From Eleginops maclovinus (Eukaryota > Chordata > Actinopteri > Perciformes > Eleginopidae): 64,000 nt of DNA. Positions 45,176 to 56,120 of the stretch are shown here, piece by piece. Each line of letters starts with the position of its first letter. The stretch's first letter is position 1. The translations under genes were made by a program, and so were the position numbers. The notes beneath the pieces are model-generated. The model was not told the origin of the DNA. It did not search any database and worked only from the letters and a program-made list of their open reading frames with translations. Location of the stretch: positions 4,395,217 through 4,459,216 of the forward strand of contig NC_086354.1 of NCBI RefSeq assembly GCF_036324505.1. The letters are read 5' to 3'.

Positions 45176-47215
45176 TTGCATCTCTTCTCTCTGACGCCGA
45201 GCGGGTGTGGAGATACTCACAGGCCCCCGGTTGAGTGCCGCTTTGTTGGAGTTTACCCGAGTGGACGAGAGGGTCGCCTCCCTACGCCTGCGGGTTACTG
45301 GGGGGAAAACTCTGACTGTTGTGTGTGCTTATGCACCAAACAGCAGTTCAGAGTATTCGGCCTTCTTGGAGACCCTGAAAAGAGTCCTGTATGGGGCTCC
45401 TGAAGGGGACTCCTTAGTCTTGCTGGGAGACTTCAACGCACACGTGGGCAATGATGGAGACACTTGGAGGGGCGTGACTGGGAGGAACGGCCCCCCCGAT
45501 CTGAACCGGAGTGGTGGTTTGTTACTGGACTTCTATGCTAGTCATGGATTGGCCATAACAAACACCATGTTCGAACATAAGGATGCTCATAAGTGTACAT
45601 GGTACCAGAGCACCCTAGGCAGAAGGTCCATGATCGATTTTGTTATCGTATCATCGGACCTGAGGCCGCATGTTTTGGACACTCGGGTGAAGAGAGGGGC
45701 GGAGTTGTCAACTGATCACCATCTGGTGGTGAGTTGGGTCGAGTGACAGGGGAAGCCTATGGACAGACCTGGTAAGCCCAAACGTGTAGTGCGGGTGAAC
45801 TGGGAACGTCTGGAGGAGTCCCAAGTCCAGGAGGCCTTCAACTCACACCTCCGGCGGAGCTTTTCAGGCATCCCTGTCACTGCGGTAGTTAAACAGCTCC
45901 ACAGTAGCAAAGCCCCGGGGGTGGATGAGATCCGCCCAGAAATGCTGAAGGCTCTGGGTGTTGAGGGACTGTCATGGTTGACACGTCTCATCAACATTGC
46001 GTGGAAGTTGGAAACAGTACCGAAGGAGTGGCAGACCGGGGTGGTGGTTCCTCTTTTTAAAAAGGGGGATCAGAGGATGTGTGCCAATTACAGAGGCATC
46101 ACATTACTCAGCCTCCCCGGGAAAGTTTACTCTAAGGTGCTGGAAAGGAGGGTCCGGCCGATTGTCGAACCTCAGATTGAAGAGGAACAATGCGGATTTC
46201 GAACTGGTCGTGGAACGACGGACCATCGCAGCAAGGATCCTGGAGGGGGCCTGGGAGTATGCTCATCCGGTCTACATGTGCTTTGTGGATTTGGAGAAGG
46301 CGTATGACCGGGTTCCCAGGGAGATACTGTGGGAGGTGCTGCGCGAGTATCGGGTGAGGGGTCTTTACTCAGGGCCATCCAATCTCTGTACTCCCAAAGC
46401 GAGAGCTGTGTCCGGGTCCTCGGTAGCACGTCGGACCGATTTCCGGTGAGGGTTGGCCTCCGCCAGGGCTGCGCTTTGTCACCAATCCTGTTTGTGATAT
46501 TCATGGACAGGATTTCGAGGCGTAGTCGTGAGGGAGGGGGTCTGCAGTTCGGTGGGCTAAGGATTGCACCACTGCTTTTTGCAGATGATGTGGTCCTAAT
46601 GGCTTCATCGGTCTGTGACCTTCAGCACTCACTGGATCGGTTTGCGGCCGAGTGTGAAGCGGCTGGGATGAGGATCAGCACCTCCAAATCTGAGGCCATG
46701 GTTCTCAGCAGGAAACCGATGGACTGTCCACTCCAGGTAGGGAATGAAGCCTTACCATAAGTGAAGGAGTTCAGGTATCTCGGGGTCTTGTTCTCGAGTG
46801 AGGGAACAATGGAGCGTGAGATGGGCCGGAGAATCGGAGCAGCGGGAGCGGTACTGCAGTCGCTTTACCGCACCGTTGTGACGAAAAGAGAGCTGAGCCA
46901 GAAGGCAAAGCTCTCTGTCTACCGGGCCATCTTCGTTCCTACCCTCACCTATGGTCATGAAGGATGGGTCATGACCGAAAGAACGAGATCGCGGATACAA
47001 GCGGCCGAAATGGGATTTCTCCGCAGGGATAAGGTGAGAAGTTCAGTCATCCGGGAGGGACTCGGAGTAGAACCGCAGCTCCTTCGCGTTGAAAGGAGCC
47101 AGTTGAGGTGGTTCGGGCACCTAGTGAGGATGCTACCTGGGCGCCTCCCTAGGGAGGTGTTCCAGGCACGTCCAGCTGGGAAGAGACCGAGGGGTAGACC
47201 TAGGACCAGGTCCAT
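45176..47215 (+). pseudogene. Rex3 (RTE-clade) non-LTR retrotransposon, 5'- and 3'-truncated and broken
   Basis: A former single ORF of endonuclease plus reverse transcriptase. The endonuclease 3' half is at 45207-45743 ([34 protein letters not shown]). It is followed by a stop, then RT pieces in three frames: 45759-46210 (TGVVVPLFKKGD, NYRGITLLSLPGK, EEEQCGFR), 46210-46360 (VYMCFVDLEKAYDRVPR), 46360-46758 (RVGLRQGCALSPILF, LLFADDVVLMAS) and 46761-47215. The block between the endonuclease and the RT is deleted (NSHLRRSFS joins directly to VVKQLHSSKAPGVDE). The highly conserved stretch TGGCAGACCGGGGTGGTGGT at 46028, widely used to recognise fish Rex3, is intact. It is dead because of at least three frame breaks plus truncation. 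Confidence 0.87.
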
Positions 47216-47228
47216 TTATAATACCTAG

Positions 47229-48592
47229 TCTGAATGCGAGCCATGTCCCTACACTAACAAAAACAATCCCAAAGAGATGAAGATGATAAGCGTCATGGTT
47301 CAGCCTGCCACTTTCTCCACTGATATGTCTCTCGGGCAATCGAAGCCCATAGTGCTGTCTGACAGGTGAGCCAATAATGTCTGAGAAAACAGTAAGAGTA
47401 AAGAGGGCCATGCTCTGTCTGCTTCATCACAAACGGCCAGTCAGAGGAGATTATGGAGCAATTTACACAGATGGCAGATCCCATCATTCCCCTGCCTTGT
47501 TAAGTAATGGTGGGTCTGATAGGTGGTGGAGGGGAGGGGGGAGATTGATTGGAACAGATCTCATCTTGGCACAGATTGTCAATGACTAAGCAGTTGGATT
47601 TAGCCAACATTTTTGGTGGCATTTGTGCTTCGAAGGGAGGAAAAAATATCTGGGTAACTCACATCAAGAGTCATTAAATGCAACCCCGACAGGAATTCTT
47701 CTGTCACAGCTCAATGTTCACAGACTCACAAAAACACTGCAGTCAAATCTGTGAAAAACATGCACAAAATAAGAAGTATATATATATAAATTCACGGGGA
47801 GAAATCTCTCAGTTCTGCTCTGAGCCCCCCCATGTCCTAATATAACAACAAACAATGTTTGCATAATAGCGCGGATCTGGTTGCAAACTTCTACCCAGAT
47901 TTGTGATGTTTCCTCTCGGCCCTGCAACAGATAATTAATAATGCATGTATGGGAGTCCGGGGAGAACTCCACACTCTATTAAGACGGAGCAGATGACAGC
48001 TATTCATAGTTTTAATGATGAGTGGGAGGGACAGGTGAACACCGCAGAGGATGTGTCCCACACTGAAACGTGCTGCAGAGTGAAAGGAACAGCGAAAGTT
48101 ATACGGAACATCTCTGTGCCGACACCAGTGTTATCAGTTCATCTCTTATCTGCTCGCGTCTTTCATCTCTCGCTTCGCTGATTCCATTCTATCATCTCAT
48201 TACATTTAGCATCTGCAGGCCATGCATCCAGAGAGGATGCTGTACTGTGTTCGCCACCAGAGGATTGCTGTGGCAGGATGAGCAGGCCTCACTGTGACTC
48301 TCTATCGATTCTCAGAGGGGATGGATTTGGCTCCTTTGTGTTTAAGGACACATGAGGGAGTCAATTCACATCACTTCTCATGTGGTGGTCAAACAATTCC
48401 CCTCATTTTTTCATATTTCTGTCTTCATGATTTACTCACTTAAATCTCTTATAGGTTATTGTCCTATCTCTATAATTAGATGCACGATTGAAAGATCTTA
48501 ACATTTATTTTAACAGAGCCCGGGGGATCAAATTCAAATAACAACAAAGAAATGTTCTATGTTATGGAACACAAGTTTGAATATTCTCTGTG
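47229..48592. other. No gene seen
   Basis: Mixed sequence between the Rex3 relic and the BEL/Pao element; short open frames only. Confidence 0.45.
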
Positions 48593-49181
48593 TGTAGGGT
48601 ATTTAAGGTTCAGACTGGAGCCACACAGACCACACAGGAAACAAGGTTGCACTCAAGTTTAAGTTTATTCTCTCTTAGTCCAAAAATGGTGAATTGGAGA
48701 CAGGACTGGATGAGTGCCAATGATGAGTACCAATGGTTCTACAAAGACAGAAAACAACATTACAATGCTTTGTCCAAAGTAAAATACAAACAGAAATGTT
48801 GCCTTACAATCGCAACACATGCCACATCAATCGTAGACAATTCAAACGATATCTAGTCAAGCTTCACATTAACTTCATAATCAACAAGTTAGATCTAATG
48901 AACTATTAAACTTACTATTAACATATTAGCAGTTAATACCTAAACATGATCCTCATCAATAAATGAAACTGGACTTACATTGAAATAACTCCAAAAGACA
49001 CATGGCACACTTCACCAAACAATTTCCAGACGTGTTTAGGGACAAAGAGAGGAAGTCCCGCCCTTACAGGTCTGTATTTAAAGGGTAGGCAATGATTGAC
49101 AGGTAGATTGTTCACTTGTACCACCTTGTGGAGCGGAGGGGAAATGCACTTGTAGTTCTTTGGAACTTGTAGTTTCTAACA
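48593..49181 (-). repeat. BEL/Pao 3' LTR
   Basis: Same length as the 5' LTR with no difference noticed. TATA-like sequence at 49074-49083; AATAAA at 48664-48669 would end the element transcript. Confidence 0.95.
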
Positions 49182-49210
49182 GCCGCCCCCGGAGTTGTGC
49201 AGCAAATACG

Positions 49211-52200
49211 TTACGTGGTTTCTTCTTCAGTGATTTCAGGGAGTGGGATTAATCTGGAGACAGGGCGTATGTATTCTCGACCTTGAATGGTGATTTTAGC
49301 ACTGCGAACCTTTCCATCTTTTCCAGGGTAGGTTTCGGTTATCCTTCCGATAGGCCAGGATGCTCGAGGTAGCTGGGGGTCAACCAACATCACAACCTGG
49401 CCTGAATCCAAATTCTCCTTGTCAGTTTTCCATTTCTGTCTGACTTGAAGGTTTGGAAGGTAGGATCGGATGAAAGCTGACCAGAATTTGTCAGCCAAGA
49501 TTTGACTGTGACGCCATCTTCTCTTACCAAGAAGTTCACTGGGACAGTAGATTGCTTGGGGAAGAGAAGAATCAGGCCGCCCCATCAATAACATATTTGG
49601 TGTAACTGGATCAAGGTCAGCAGGGTCAGAGGAAATGTATGCAAGGGGTTTCGAATTCAGAAGGCCCTCTACTTCAATAAGGGTTGTATGTAGGACTGTC
49701 TCAGTTGTTTGTTGGTTTCCCAGTACAACACGGAGGGCCATTTTTATTGATTTGATTTCTCGTTCCCAGCTTCCACCGAAATGGGGGGCAGATGGAGGAT
49801 TGAATTGGAAGTTGACTTGTGCACGAGCCAATTGCTGCTTTAACTCTGGGGTCATCGCTTGGAATGCACTTCGCAGTTCTGCCTCTCCTGCTTTGAAATT
49901 AGTCCCACAGTCCGAAATTAGTTCCAAAGGTTTGCCTCTACGTGAGACGAATCTTCTGAAGGCCATCAAAAATGTATCTGCATCCATGCTGTCAAGCAGC
50001 TCAAGATGAATGCAGCGTGTTGTTAAGCATTTAAATAGTATGCCCCACCTTTTCTCCGTGCGCCGGCCAATTTTAACCGTGAAAGGCCCAAAGCAGTCCA
50101 CACCTGTGGACCAAAAGGGGGGTTTAAACAGCCTAAGACGGGCCGGAGGAAGGTCTGCCATTTTTGGAATGACTGGGTTGGCTCTCCATCTCTGACAGTC
50201 TCGACACTGGTGCTGATGTTGACGGATGGCTTGGCGACCACGTAAGATCCAGTACTTGCGTCTCACCTCACCTAGAAGACGCTCAGGACCTGGGTGGAAC
50301 AGTTTGTTGTCATAATACTTGATAATGAGTTTTGTTATGGGATGTTTAGGATCTAATATAAGTGGATGGAGGGTGTCATGATCGAGGGACTCTGCTCTTC
50401 GAAGTCGACCTCCCACTCTAATGAGACCGAGATTGGGGTCGTATTCGGGAGAAAGAGGGAGTAGTTTACTATTCCTGGGAATAGATTTGTTGGTTTTAAG
50501 GGCATTGTACTCCTCAGGAAAACACTCAGATTGGGCCCTTTGCAAAAGATACTTCTCTGAGTTGATGTAGCATTGTGCCAAGTTTGAGTTTTGATCTTGA
50601 GCCGCCCCGTAAAGCATCTCCTTTGTTTCCTCCATCAGATCATCCCAGCTGCTGTATTTATTTAGATCAGGGAGGTTTGTGTTAAACATCACTGTGCCAC
50701 AGAACATTGATTTTCTGAGTTCCGCAACAGGTTCTTGTTCAACAGACGCACCTGGGTTGGCTGGCCAGCAGTCAGGGTTCAACAGAAGGAATGGGGGGCC
50801 TCGGTTCCATCTGTTTGGCTGAGAAAGCTCAAGGAGGGTTTTACCCCGGGTTACATCATCAGCCGGATTACTCTTTGAATCCACATATCGCCAGCTCATT
50901 GTGTCAGTCAGTGTCTGAATCTCGGCTATTCTTGTGCCAACAAATACCTTATAGCGGCACGAGTCAGATGTCAGCCATGACAGAACTGTTGTGGAATCTG
51001 TCCAAAGGGTCACTGACTGCAGTGGAATAGTTAGCTCAGAACTGAGGAGGTTAACCAGCTGTGCACCTGACAAAGCTGCACACAATTCAAGGCGGGGTAT
51101 AGATAGCTGTCGTTTAGGGGCTATACGAGACCTGGCCATAATGAAGCTGACATGGATGTGGTGGTGCTGATCTACAGTCTGGAGGTAGGCAACGGCACCA
51201 TAAACACGCTCAGATGCATCACAGAAGATGTGCATGTGGGAAGTTGAGGTAGCTGCATTGACAGATGGGGGTAAGTAACAGCGAGGAAAGTGGATGTCAG
51301 GGAGATTTTGCAGTTCCATTTCCCATGCTTGCCATTTCTCCAACAAGCTCTCAGTTTTGATTATGTTATCCCATCCTCTTTCCTGCTTCCATAGGTCCTG
51401 CACTATAATCTTTGCACGAGCTGTGAAAGGGGCCAGGTAGCCCAGAGGATCATACTGACTAGCCAGTACCTTGTAGACATTCCTCATTGTTGGCTCATGG
51501 TAAGTGATGGACCGGGTTTTGTAGCCCAGCATGTCTGTGCAACAGTTCCATTGGAGGCCTAGAGTCAGCTCTTTGGGGTCTCCATTCTCTGAGAGCCACA
51601 GTTCAGTTGTTTTGGACTTTGCATCTGGTGGGAGATGGTGTATTACAGCAGGATTATTGCTAGCCCATTGTCTGATGTCAAATCCACCATCCGCAAGAAG
51701 GGGTCTCATTTTGTTAATGAGGGACTTGGCCTCATGAGAGGAAGGGAAGCTTTGGAGGCAATTATCAACATAAAAGCAATGTTGGACAGATTGGAGGACA
51801 TCCTCATTACTTCCAGAGTGATCTTGGACATGTCTGTGTATTGCATAGGTGGCACAGCAAGGGCTACATGTCGTTCCAAATGGTAAGACTTGCCATTCAT
51901 AAACAGTGGGTTCCTGGTCCAGTTGCATCCCTCTCCATATAAAGCGCAGTAGAGGTTTGTCCTCATTCAGAAGGCGTACCTGATGGAACATTGCTTTAAT
52001 ATCTCCACAAATGGCAATAGCATGTTGGCGAAATCTGAGAAGGACCCCAAGGAGAGAGGGCCCCAGTGTTGGTCCAGGCAGAAGACATTTGTTCAGATTT
52101 TGGCCCATGTATTCAAAAGAGCAGTCAAATACGACTCTGTGCTTGTTGTTGTGTTCAACAATGTGATGTGGGAAATACCAGTGTTCATTTGATTGATCTA

Positions 52201-55200
52201 CCTGGTCGCTGGGAATCCTTTGAATATAGCCAGACTGCACAAGTTTATCCAGCTCTTCTTGGTATTTCTTTGCCAGTGGGGGATCTTTGGACAGGCGTCT
52301 TTCTGTAGCACAGAGACGGGGCAAGGCAGCTTTCTTGGGAGCTCTAAGGAGAGCAGTGTTGGGAGCTCTTAGCAGGGGAGTGGCATAGCGCATTACACCA
52401 TCTATCTCTACTCGTACTGTTTTGGAATGGAGTAGATCAAGGGCTAGCTTGTCTTGTTTGGACCGTGTAGCTGTTTTCTCATTAACATAGGGCAAGGTGT
52501 CAATCTGCCAGAGCCTCTCTACATTACTGAGCAGCTCACTTTTGAAACAGGTAAGAGCGAAAGACAGAGTGTGATGATGGGTTTGGACTAAACCGGCTGG
52601 TCCCTGCAGAGCCCATCCTAGCCTGGTATGTACAGCCAATGGGCCACCAGGGGGCCCTATGAGAATTGGCTCTATGGCTGTAATAAGATGAGCATAGTCT
52701 GAACCAATGAGTACAAGAGGGCATGCATGTTCAACAAGTTGTAATGGAACATCTCTGAGATGGTGATACTGCTCTTGTAGCTGTCTCACAGGATATGTGT
52801 GCTCTGACAGGCCAAGATTGTCTGCAGTGAATGCACTGCTGATAACATGCCTCTGGTTTGGCTGGTTGATAGGGGAAATTTCAAAAGATACGGATGCTCC
52901 ATGTACTTGCACTATATCTTGTCTTACGGTGCGTAGTGAGATGGTCTCAGGCTGAGCTGTGAGGCCCAAAGACTGAACAGCTTGGGGGAGTAGAATGGAC
53001 CTGTCAGCCCCATCATCAAGGACTGCATATGTGGTGAAGGTCTTCTCTCCATTGTAGAGACATACATTGACAACTTTCAACATGACCTTATGGGAACGGT
53101 TGGGTTTGTCCATGTAAAGGAGCTCTGAGGGGGAGGATGTAAGCATCACTGTGACTGATTTGTTTACATTAACATCATGGAGAATGGTTAGGTGAATCTC
53201 CTTACAAATGTTACATGGCCTCTTTAATGTGCATTTGTCAAATTTGTGTGTTCTCCCACATTTACGGCATCTGTCCTTCTCATTGATCCATTTCAGAATG
53301 TCATTTTTTGAGAGTTTCTTGAAGTCTGGGCATGAACCAAGAAAATGGTCTCTGACATTACAGTGAGGACAGTAAGGTTTGGGCTTAATTTCTACCTTCT
53401 CCTGTGCGCTTGATGTAGTATCCTTTTCCCATGTTGACAGGTAGACAGAGGAGACAGGTCTAGAGGGCCGGCGTTCATTTACAGCTTGTGGTCTTTTGTC
53501 ACCAATTGTAGGTCTTTCCTGTTTATGGAGTTCAACCGCTCTCTCTGATATGCGTTTAGCTCTTGTCTTTGACTGCAGCCAGGTTGAAAGGTCAAGGAGG
53601 GAGTAAGTTCGGTTTGCCTGCCCAGTAATAATGCCACGTTTAATGCAGTACTCAACAAATCCATCTCTATACTGCACAGGGAGTTTGCTAAGCAGTCTGT
53701 CGACATGAGAACCACATCTTAATTCAGAGCCATTAGGGCCCTCTAGGGACAGCAGCATTCCCACCAAAGCATGGATGGAAAGGGAGAAATCATCCAGGGC
53801 CTCTACATCGCTTATGCGAATAATGGGGGAATTCAATATTGCTCCAATTTCGCTCTGAACAAGGAGCCTTGGCTGACCATATTTCTCCTCAAGCGCTGCA
53901 AGAGCTGTGGAATATGGTCTAGCATCATGCATGCTGGATCTGGCCAGTTTGTTAGCACCTGGGTGCTGCAGATGGTCCAAGAGGATCTGATATTTATAAT
54001 GTTCAGTAAGATGTGGGTGATTTTCAAGGAGGTTGCTAAGAGCCATTCTCAGGAGGGCAAACTCACTCTCTTGACCACTCTTGAACACAGGAAGTGAAGG
54101 TCTTGGTATCCCATATGCTGAGGCTATTAGCAGATCCATGTTATTGGGGGGTTGAATATGTGGATAAAGAGCTTGTGGCTGCTGGGATGATGTAACTTGC
54201 ACTGGGGGCAATCTACCAGTCGAAATGGGCCATCTAGGATCAGGCATGGATGCAATATAAGCAGGAGCTTGGACAGTCGCTGACGGTGCAGTTGCACGGT
54301 GAATAAGAAGGGAGGAGTGTGGTACACTGACAGAGGCATGGTGACTGGAAGGCTGGGTAGACACACTAGGCATGGACAGCACTGCAGCTTGAGCAGTAGC
54401 TACAGGGGGCAAAGGGCAAGACTGAATAGAGCCTATGGACAATGGGGCTGTTTGAGGTGCAGCAACAGAATTGGGAGCTTGGAAAATGGCTACCTTTGGC
54501 TCCATAGGTTGAGGCATAGGAAAGGTTTGGGGAACCCTGGGAAGGCCAGGCTGAGGGAATAGAGAAAACTGTGAAGCTGCGAGAATTTGATTGTCAGCAT
54601 GCGGAATTCTTGAGGGGGCAGGAGTGAATATTCTGGATGGAGGCAGATCATAAAAGGAAGAGGTGGCTACATTAGGAGGTGAGGGAAAGAGAGCGGCAGC
54701 TCCACAGGGGTCATCAAAGAGGTTTTGTTGAATGAAACTAGTCACAAGCTGGGCTGAGTCAAGCTCTAGTTCTTTCTGGCGAATGCGTCTATTAATCGCA
54801 ACCTGTCTGACAATTCTCTCTCTGTCCTTGTGCGCCTCTTCCTGCCACTGCTGAGCAGCTTTGGCATTCTTATCAATCAGTTTGCATTGTTCATCCAGGT
54901 CTTCTTCCTCCTGTCTTTGTCTTTTCAGCTCCTCCAGCTCATCTTTCTTCTTCTTTGCCTCAAGCATGCTGACTTGGAGGTCACTCAAACAACTAGTGTG
55001 GCTACTACTAGAATGCCTACTGGTGTGAGATCTAGCAGGGAGACTAAAGGTCGTTTTTGTACGACCCCTCTTACTATGAGAGCTACGGGAGCCATGGGAA
55101 AGTGTATGCGGCCTTTGCGATCGCACAGGAATACTATAGAAATCAGGGGGCCGTGTTTGCCTTTTCGGTCTAGTCCCTGGGTCAAGGGCAGGTGGCTTTA

Positions 55201-55480
55201 AGACGACTTCACAAGGTACTGATGGCAAAGGGATTTGGTCCTCTTTGTGAGAGGTAGGTAATGGGAGTTTAGGTGAAAGGCTAGGCTCTGTTTGATGAGT
55301 GGGTATAGATGGCGTAGGTGATGTTTGCGGGGGGGCTTTATCTTCTGCGTAAAGCTTGGTTGCGTCTAATTCACCTTGGGATCCATCCGCACACTCAGTG
55401 GAGGTAGCCTGACCTTCAGTGGTCTCAAGTACAGGGGGCTCATCAGTAGACCTTATCTCGTCTGGTTGTACATCGGCCAT
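49211..55480 (-). CDS. BEL/Pao Gag-Pol polyprotein, 2089 aa, uninterrupted
   Basis: It starts MADVQPDE at an ATG just after the primer site and ends 30 nt before the 3' LTR. In order (approximate residues): charged coiled coil about 170-230 (EAKKKKDELEELKRQ); Pro/Gln-rich region; CCHC-type knuckles about 703-760 (CPHCNVRDHFLGSC, CRKCGRTHKFDKC); aspartic protease of the Pao type near 822 with LDDGAD; reverse transcriptase about 1080-1300 with GDIKAMFHQV and the catalytic FYVDNCL near 1237; RNase H from about 1418 (FCDASERVYGAV, LWTDSTTVLSWL); integrase with the His/Cys zinc region about 1727-1765 and the core Asp (GVDCFGPF, about 1793), Asp (LISDCGTNF, about 1857) and Glu (GGSWEREIK, about 1906). 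All domains needed for autonomous retrotransposition are seen and open. Confidence 0.96.
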   Translation of the reverse strand: MADVQPDEIRSTDEPPVLETTEGQATSTECADGSQGELDATKLYAEDKAPPQTSPTPSIPTHQTEPSLSPKLPLPTSHKEDQIPLPSVPCEVVLKPPALDPGTRPKRQTRPPDFYSIPVRSQRPHTLSHGSRSSHSKRGRTKTTFSLPARSHTSRHSSSSHTSCLSDLQVSMLEAKKKKDELEELKRQRQEEEDLDEQCKLIDKNAKAAQQWQEEAHKDRERIVRQVAINRRIRQKELELDSAQLVTSFIQQNLFDDPCGAAALFPSPPNVATSSFYDLPPSRIFTPAPSRIPHADNQILAASQFSLFPQPGLPRVPQTFPMPQPMEPKVAIFQAPNSVAAPQTAPLSIGSIQSCPLPPVATAQAAVLSMPSVSTQPSSHHASVSVPHSSLLIHRATAPSATVQAPAYIASMPDPRWPISTGRLPPVQVTSSQQPQALYPHIQPPNNMDLLIASAYGIPRPSLPVFKSGQESEFALLRMALSNLLENHPHLTEHYKYQILLDHLQHPGANKLARSSMHDARPYSTALAALEEKYGQPRLLVQSEIGAILNSPIIRISDVEALDDFSLSIHALVGMLLSLEGPNGSELRCGSHVDRLLSKLPVQYRDGFVEYCIKRGIITGQANRTYSLLDLSTWLQSKTRAKRISERAVELHKQERPTIGDKRPQAVNERRPSRPVSSVYLSTWEKDTTSSAQEKVEIKPKPYCPHCNVRDHFLGSCPDFKKLSKNDILKWINEKDRCRKCGRTHKFDKCTLKRPCNICKEIHLTILHDVNVNKSVTVMLTSSPSELLYMDKPNRSHKVMLKVVNVCLYNGEKTFTTYAVLDDGADRSILLPQAVQSLGLTAQPETISLRTVRQDIVQVHGASVSFEISPINQPNQRHVISSAFTADNLGLSEHTYPVRQLQEQYHHLRDVPLQLVEHACPLVLIGSDYAHLITAIEPILIGPPGGPLAVHTRLGWALQGPAGLVQTHHHTLSFALTCFKSELLSNVERLWQIDTLPYVNEKTATRSKQDKLALDLLHSKTVRVEIDGVMRYATPLLRAPNTALLRAPKKAALPRLCATERRLSKDPPLAKKYQEELDKLVQSGYIQRIPSDQVDQSNEHWYFPHHIVEHNNKHRVVFDCSFEYMGQNLNKCLLPGPTLGPSLLGVLLRFRQHAIAICGDIKAMFHQVRLLNEDKPLLRFIWRGMQLDQEPTVYEWQVLPFGTTCSPCCATYAIHRHVQDHSGSNEDVLQSVQHCFYVDNCLQSFPSSHEAKSLINKMRPLLADGGFDIRQWASNNPAVIHHLPPDAKSKTTELWLSENGDPKELTLGLQWNCCTDMLGYKTRSITYHEPTMRNVYKVLASQYDPLGYLAPFTARAKIIVQDLWKQERGWDNIIKTESLLEKWQAWEMELQNLPDIHFPRCYLPPSVNAATSTSHMHIFCDASERVYGAVAYLQTVDQHHHIHVSFIMARSRIAPKRQLSIPRLELCAALSGAQLVNLLSSELTIPLQSVTLWTDSTTVLSWLTSDSCRYKVFVGTRIAEIQTLTDTMSWRYVDSKSNPADDVTRGKTLLELSQPNRWNRGPPFLLLNPDCWPANPGASVEQEPVAELRKSMFCGTVMFNTNLPDLNKYSSWDDLMEETKEMLYGAAQDQNSNLAQCYINSEKYLLQRAQSECFPEEYNALKTNKSIPRNSKLLPLSPEYDPNLGLIRVGGRLRRAESLDHDTLHPLILDPKHPITKLIIKYYDNKLFHPGPERLLGEVRRKYWILRGRQAIRQHQHQCRDCQRWRANPVIPKMADLPPARLRLFKPPFWSTGVDCFGPFTVKIGRRTEKRWGILFKCLTTRCIHLELLDSMDADTFLMAFRRFVSRRGKPLELISDCGTNFKAGEAELRSAFQAMTPELKQQLARAQVNFQFNPPSAPHFGGSWEREIKSIKMALRVVLGNQQTTETVLHTTLIEVEGLLNSKPLAYISSDPADLDPVTPNMLLMGRPDSSLPQAIYCPSELLGKRRWRHSQILADKFWSAFIRSYLPNLQVRQKWKTDKENLDSGQVVMLVDPQLPRASWPIGRITETYPGKDGKVRSAKITIQGREYIRPVSRLIPLPEITEEETT

Positions 55481-55507
55481 TGTCTTCGTGTGGTGTGTGG
55501 CTCAGTA

Positions 55508-55524
55508 TCCGGCTCGAAGGACCA
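55508..55524 (-). promoter_or_regulatory. Primer binding site, tRNA-Tyr
   Basis: Two bases inside the 5' LTR. The 17 nt TGGTCCTTCGAGCCGGA (element sense) are complementary to the 3' end of vertebrate tRNA-Tyr including CCA (TCCGGCTCGAAGGACCA), from memory of that tRNA. Confidence 0.85.
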
Positions 55525-55526
55525 AC

Positions 55527-56115
55527 TGTAGGGTATTTAAGGTTCAGACTGGAGCCACACAGACCACACAGGAAACAAGGTTGCACTCAAGTTTAAGTTT
55601 ATTCTCTCTTAGTCCAAAAATGGTGAATTGGAGACAGGACTGGATGAGTGCCAATGATGAGTACCAATGGTTCTACAAAGACAGAAAACAACATTACAAT
55701 GCTTTGTCCAAAGTAAAATACAAACAGAAATGTTGCCTTACAATCGCAACACATGCCACATCAATCGTAGACAATTCAAACGATATCTAGTCAAGCTTCA
55801 CATTAACTTCATAATCAACAAGTTAGATCTAATGAACTATTAAACTTACTATTAACATATTAGCAGTTAATACCTAAACATGATCCTCATCAATAAATGA
55901 AACTGGACTTACATTGAAATAACTCCAAAAGACACATGGCACACTTCACCAAACAATTTCCAGACGTGTTTAGGGACAAAGAGAGGAAGTCCCGCCCTTA
56001 CAGGTCTGTATTTAAAGGGTAGGCAATGATTGACAGGTAGATTGTTCACTTGTACCACCTTGTGGAGCGGAGGGGAAATGCACTTGTAGTTCTTTGGAAC
56101 TTGTAGTTTCTAACA
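55527..56115 (-). repeat. BEL/Pao 5' LTR
   Basis: 589 bp, TG...CA ends. On the minus strand it holds a TATA-like CTTTAAATAC (56008-56017) close to a GC box (GGGCGGG), and an AATAAA poly(A) signal at 55598-55603. Confidence 0.95.
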
Positions 56116-56120
56116 CTGTG

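Larger units (their letters stand above)
48593..56115 (-). mobile_element. Complete BEL/Pao LTR retrotransposon
   Basis: 7523 bp bounded by two 589-bp LTRs that look identical on reading and flanked by the 5-bp TSD CTGTG (48588-48592 and 56116-56120). It is transcribed on the minus strand, with its 5' LTR at the right. Parts in order: 5' LTR, 2-nt gap, tRNA-Tyr primer site, leader, one 2089-codon Gag-Pol frame, a short G-rich tract (49182-49192), 3' LTR. No env-like ORF. The intact frame and matching LTRs point to a very recent insertion. Confidence 0.96.

Noticed and set aside
45716..47411. Minus-strand frames of 64-110 codons
   Set aside because: Antisense shadows of the Rex3 relic.
48590..48856. 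88-codon frame repeated at 55419-55790
   Set aside because: It lies inside the BEL/Pao LTRs, antisense to the element, and is duplicated only because the LTRs are.
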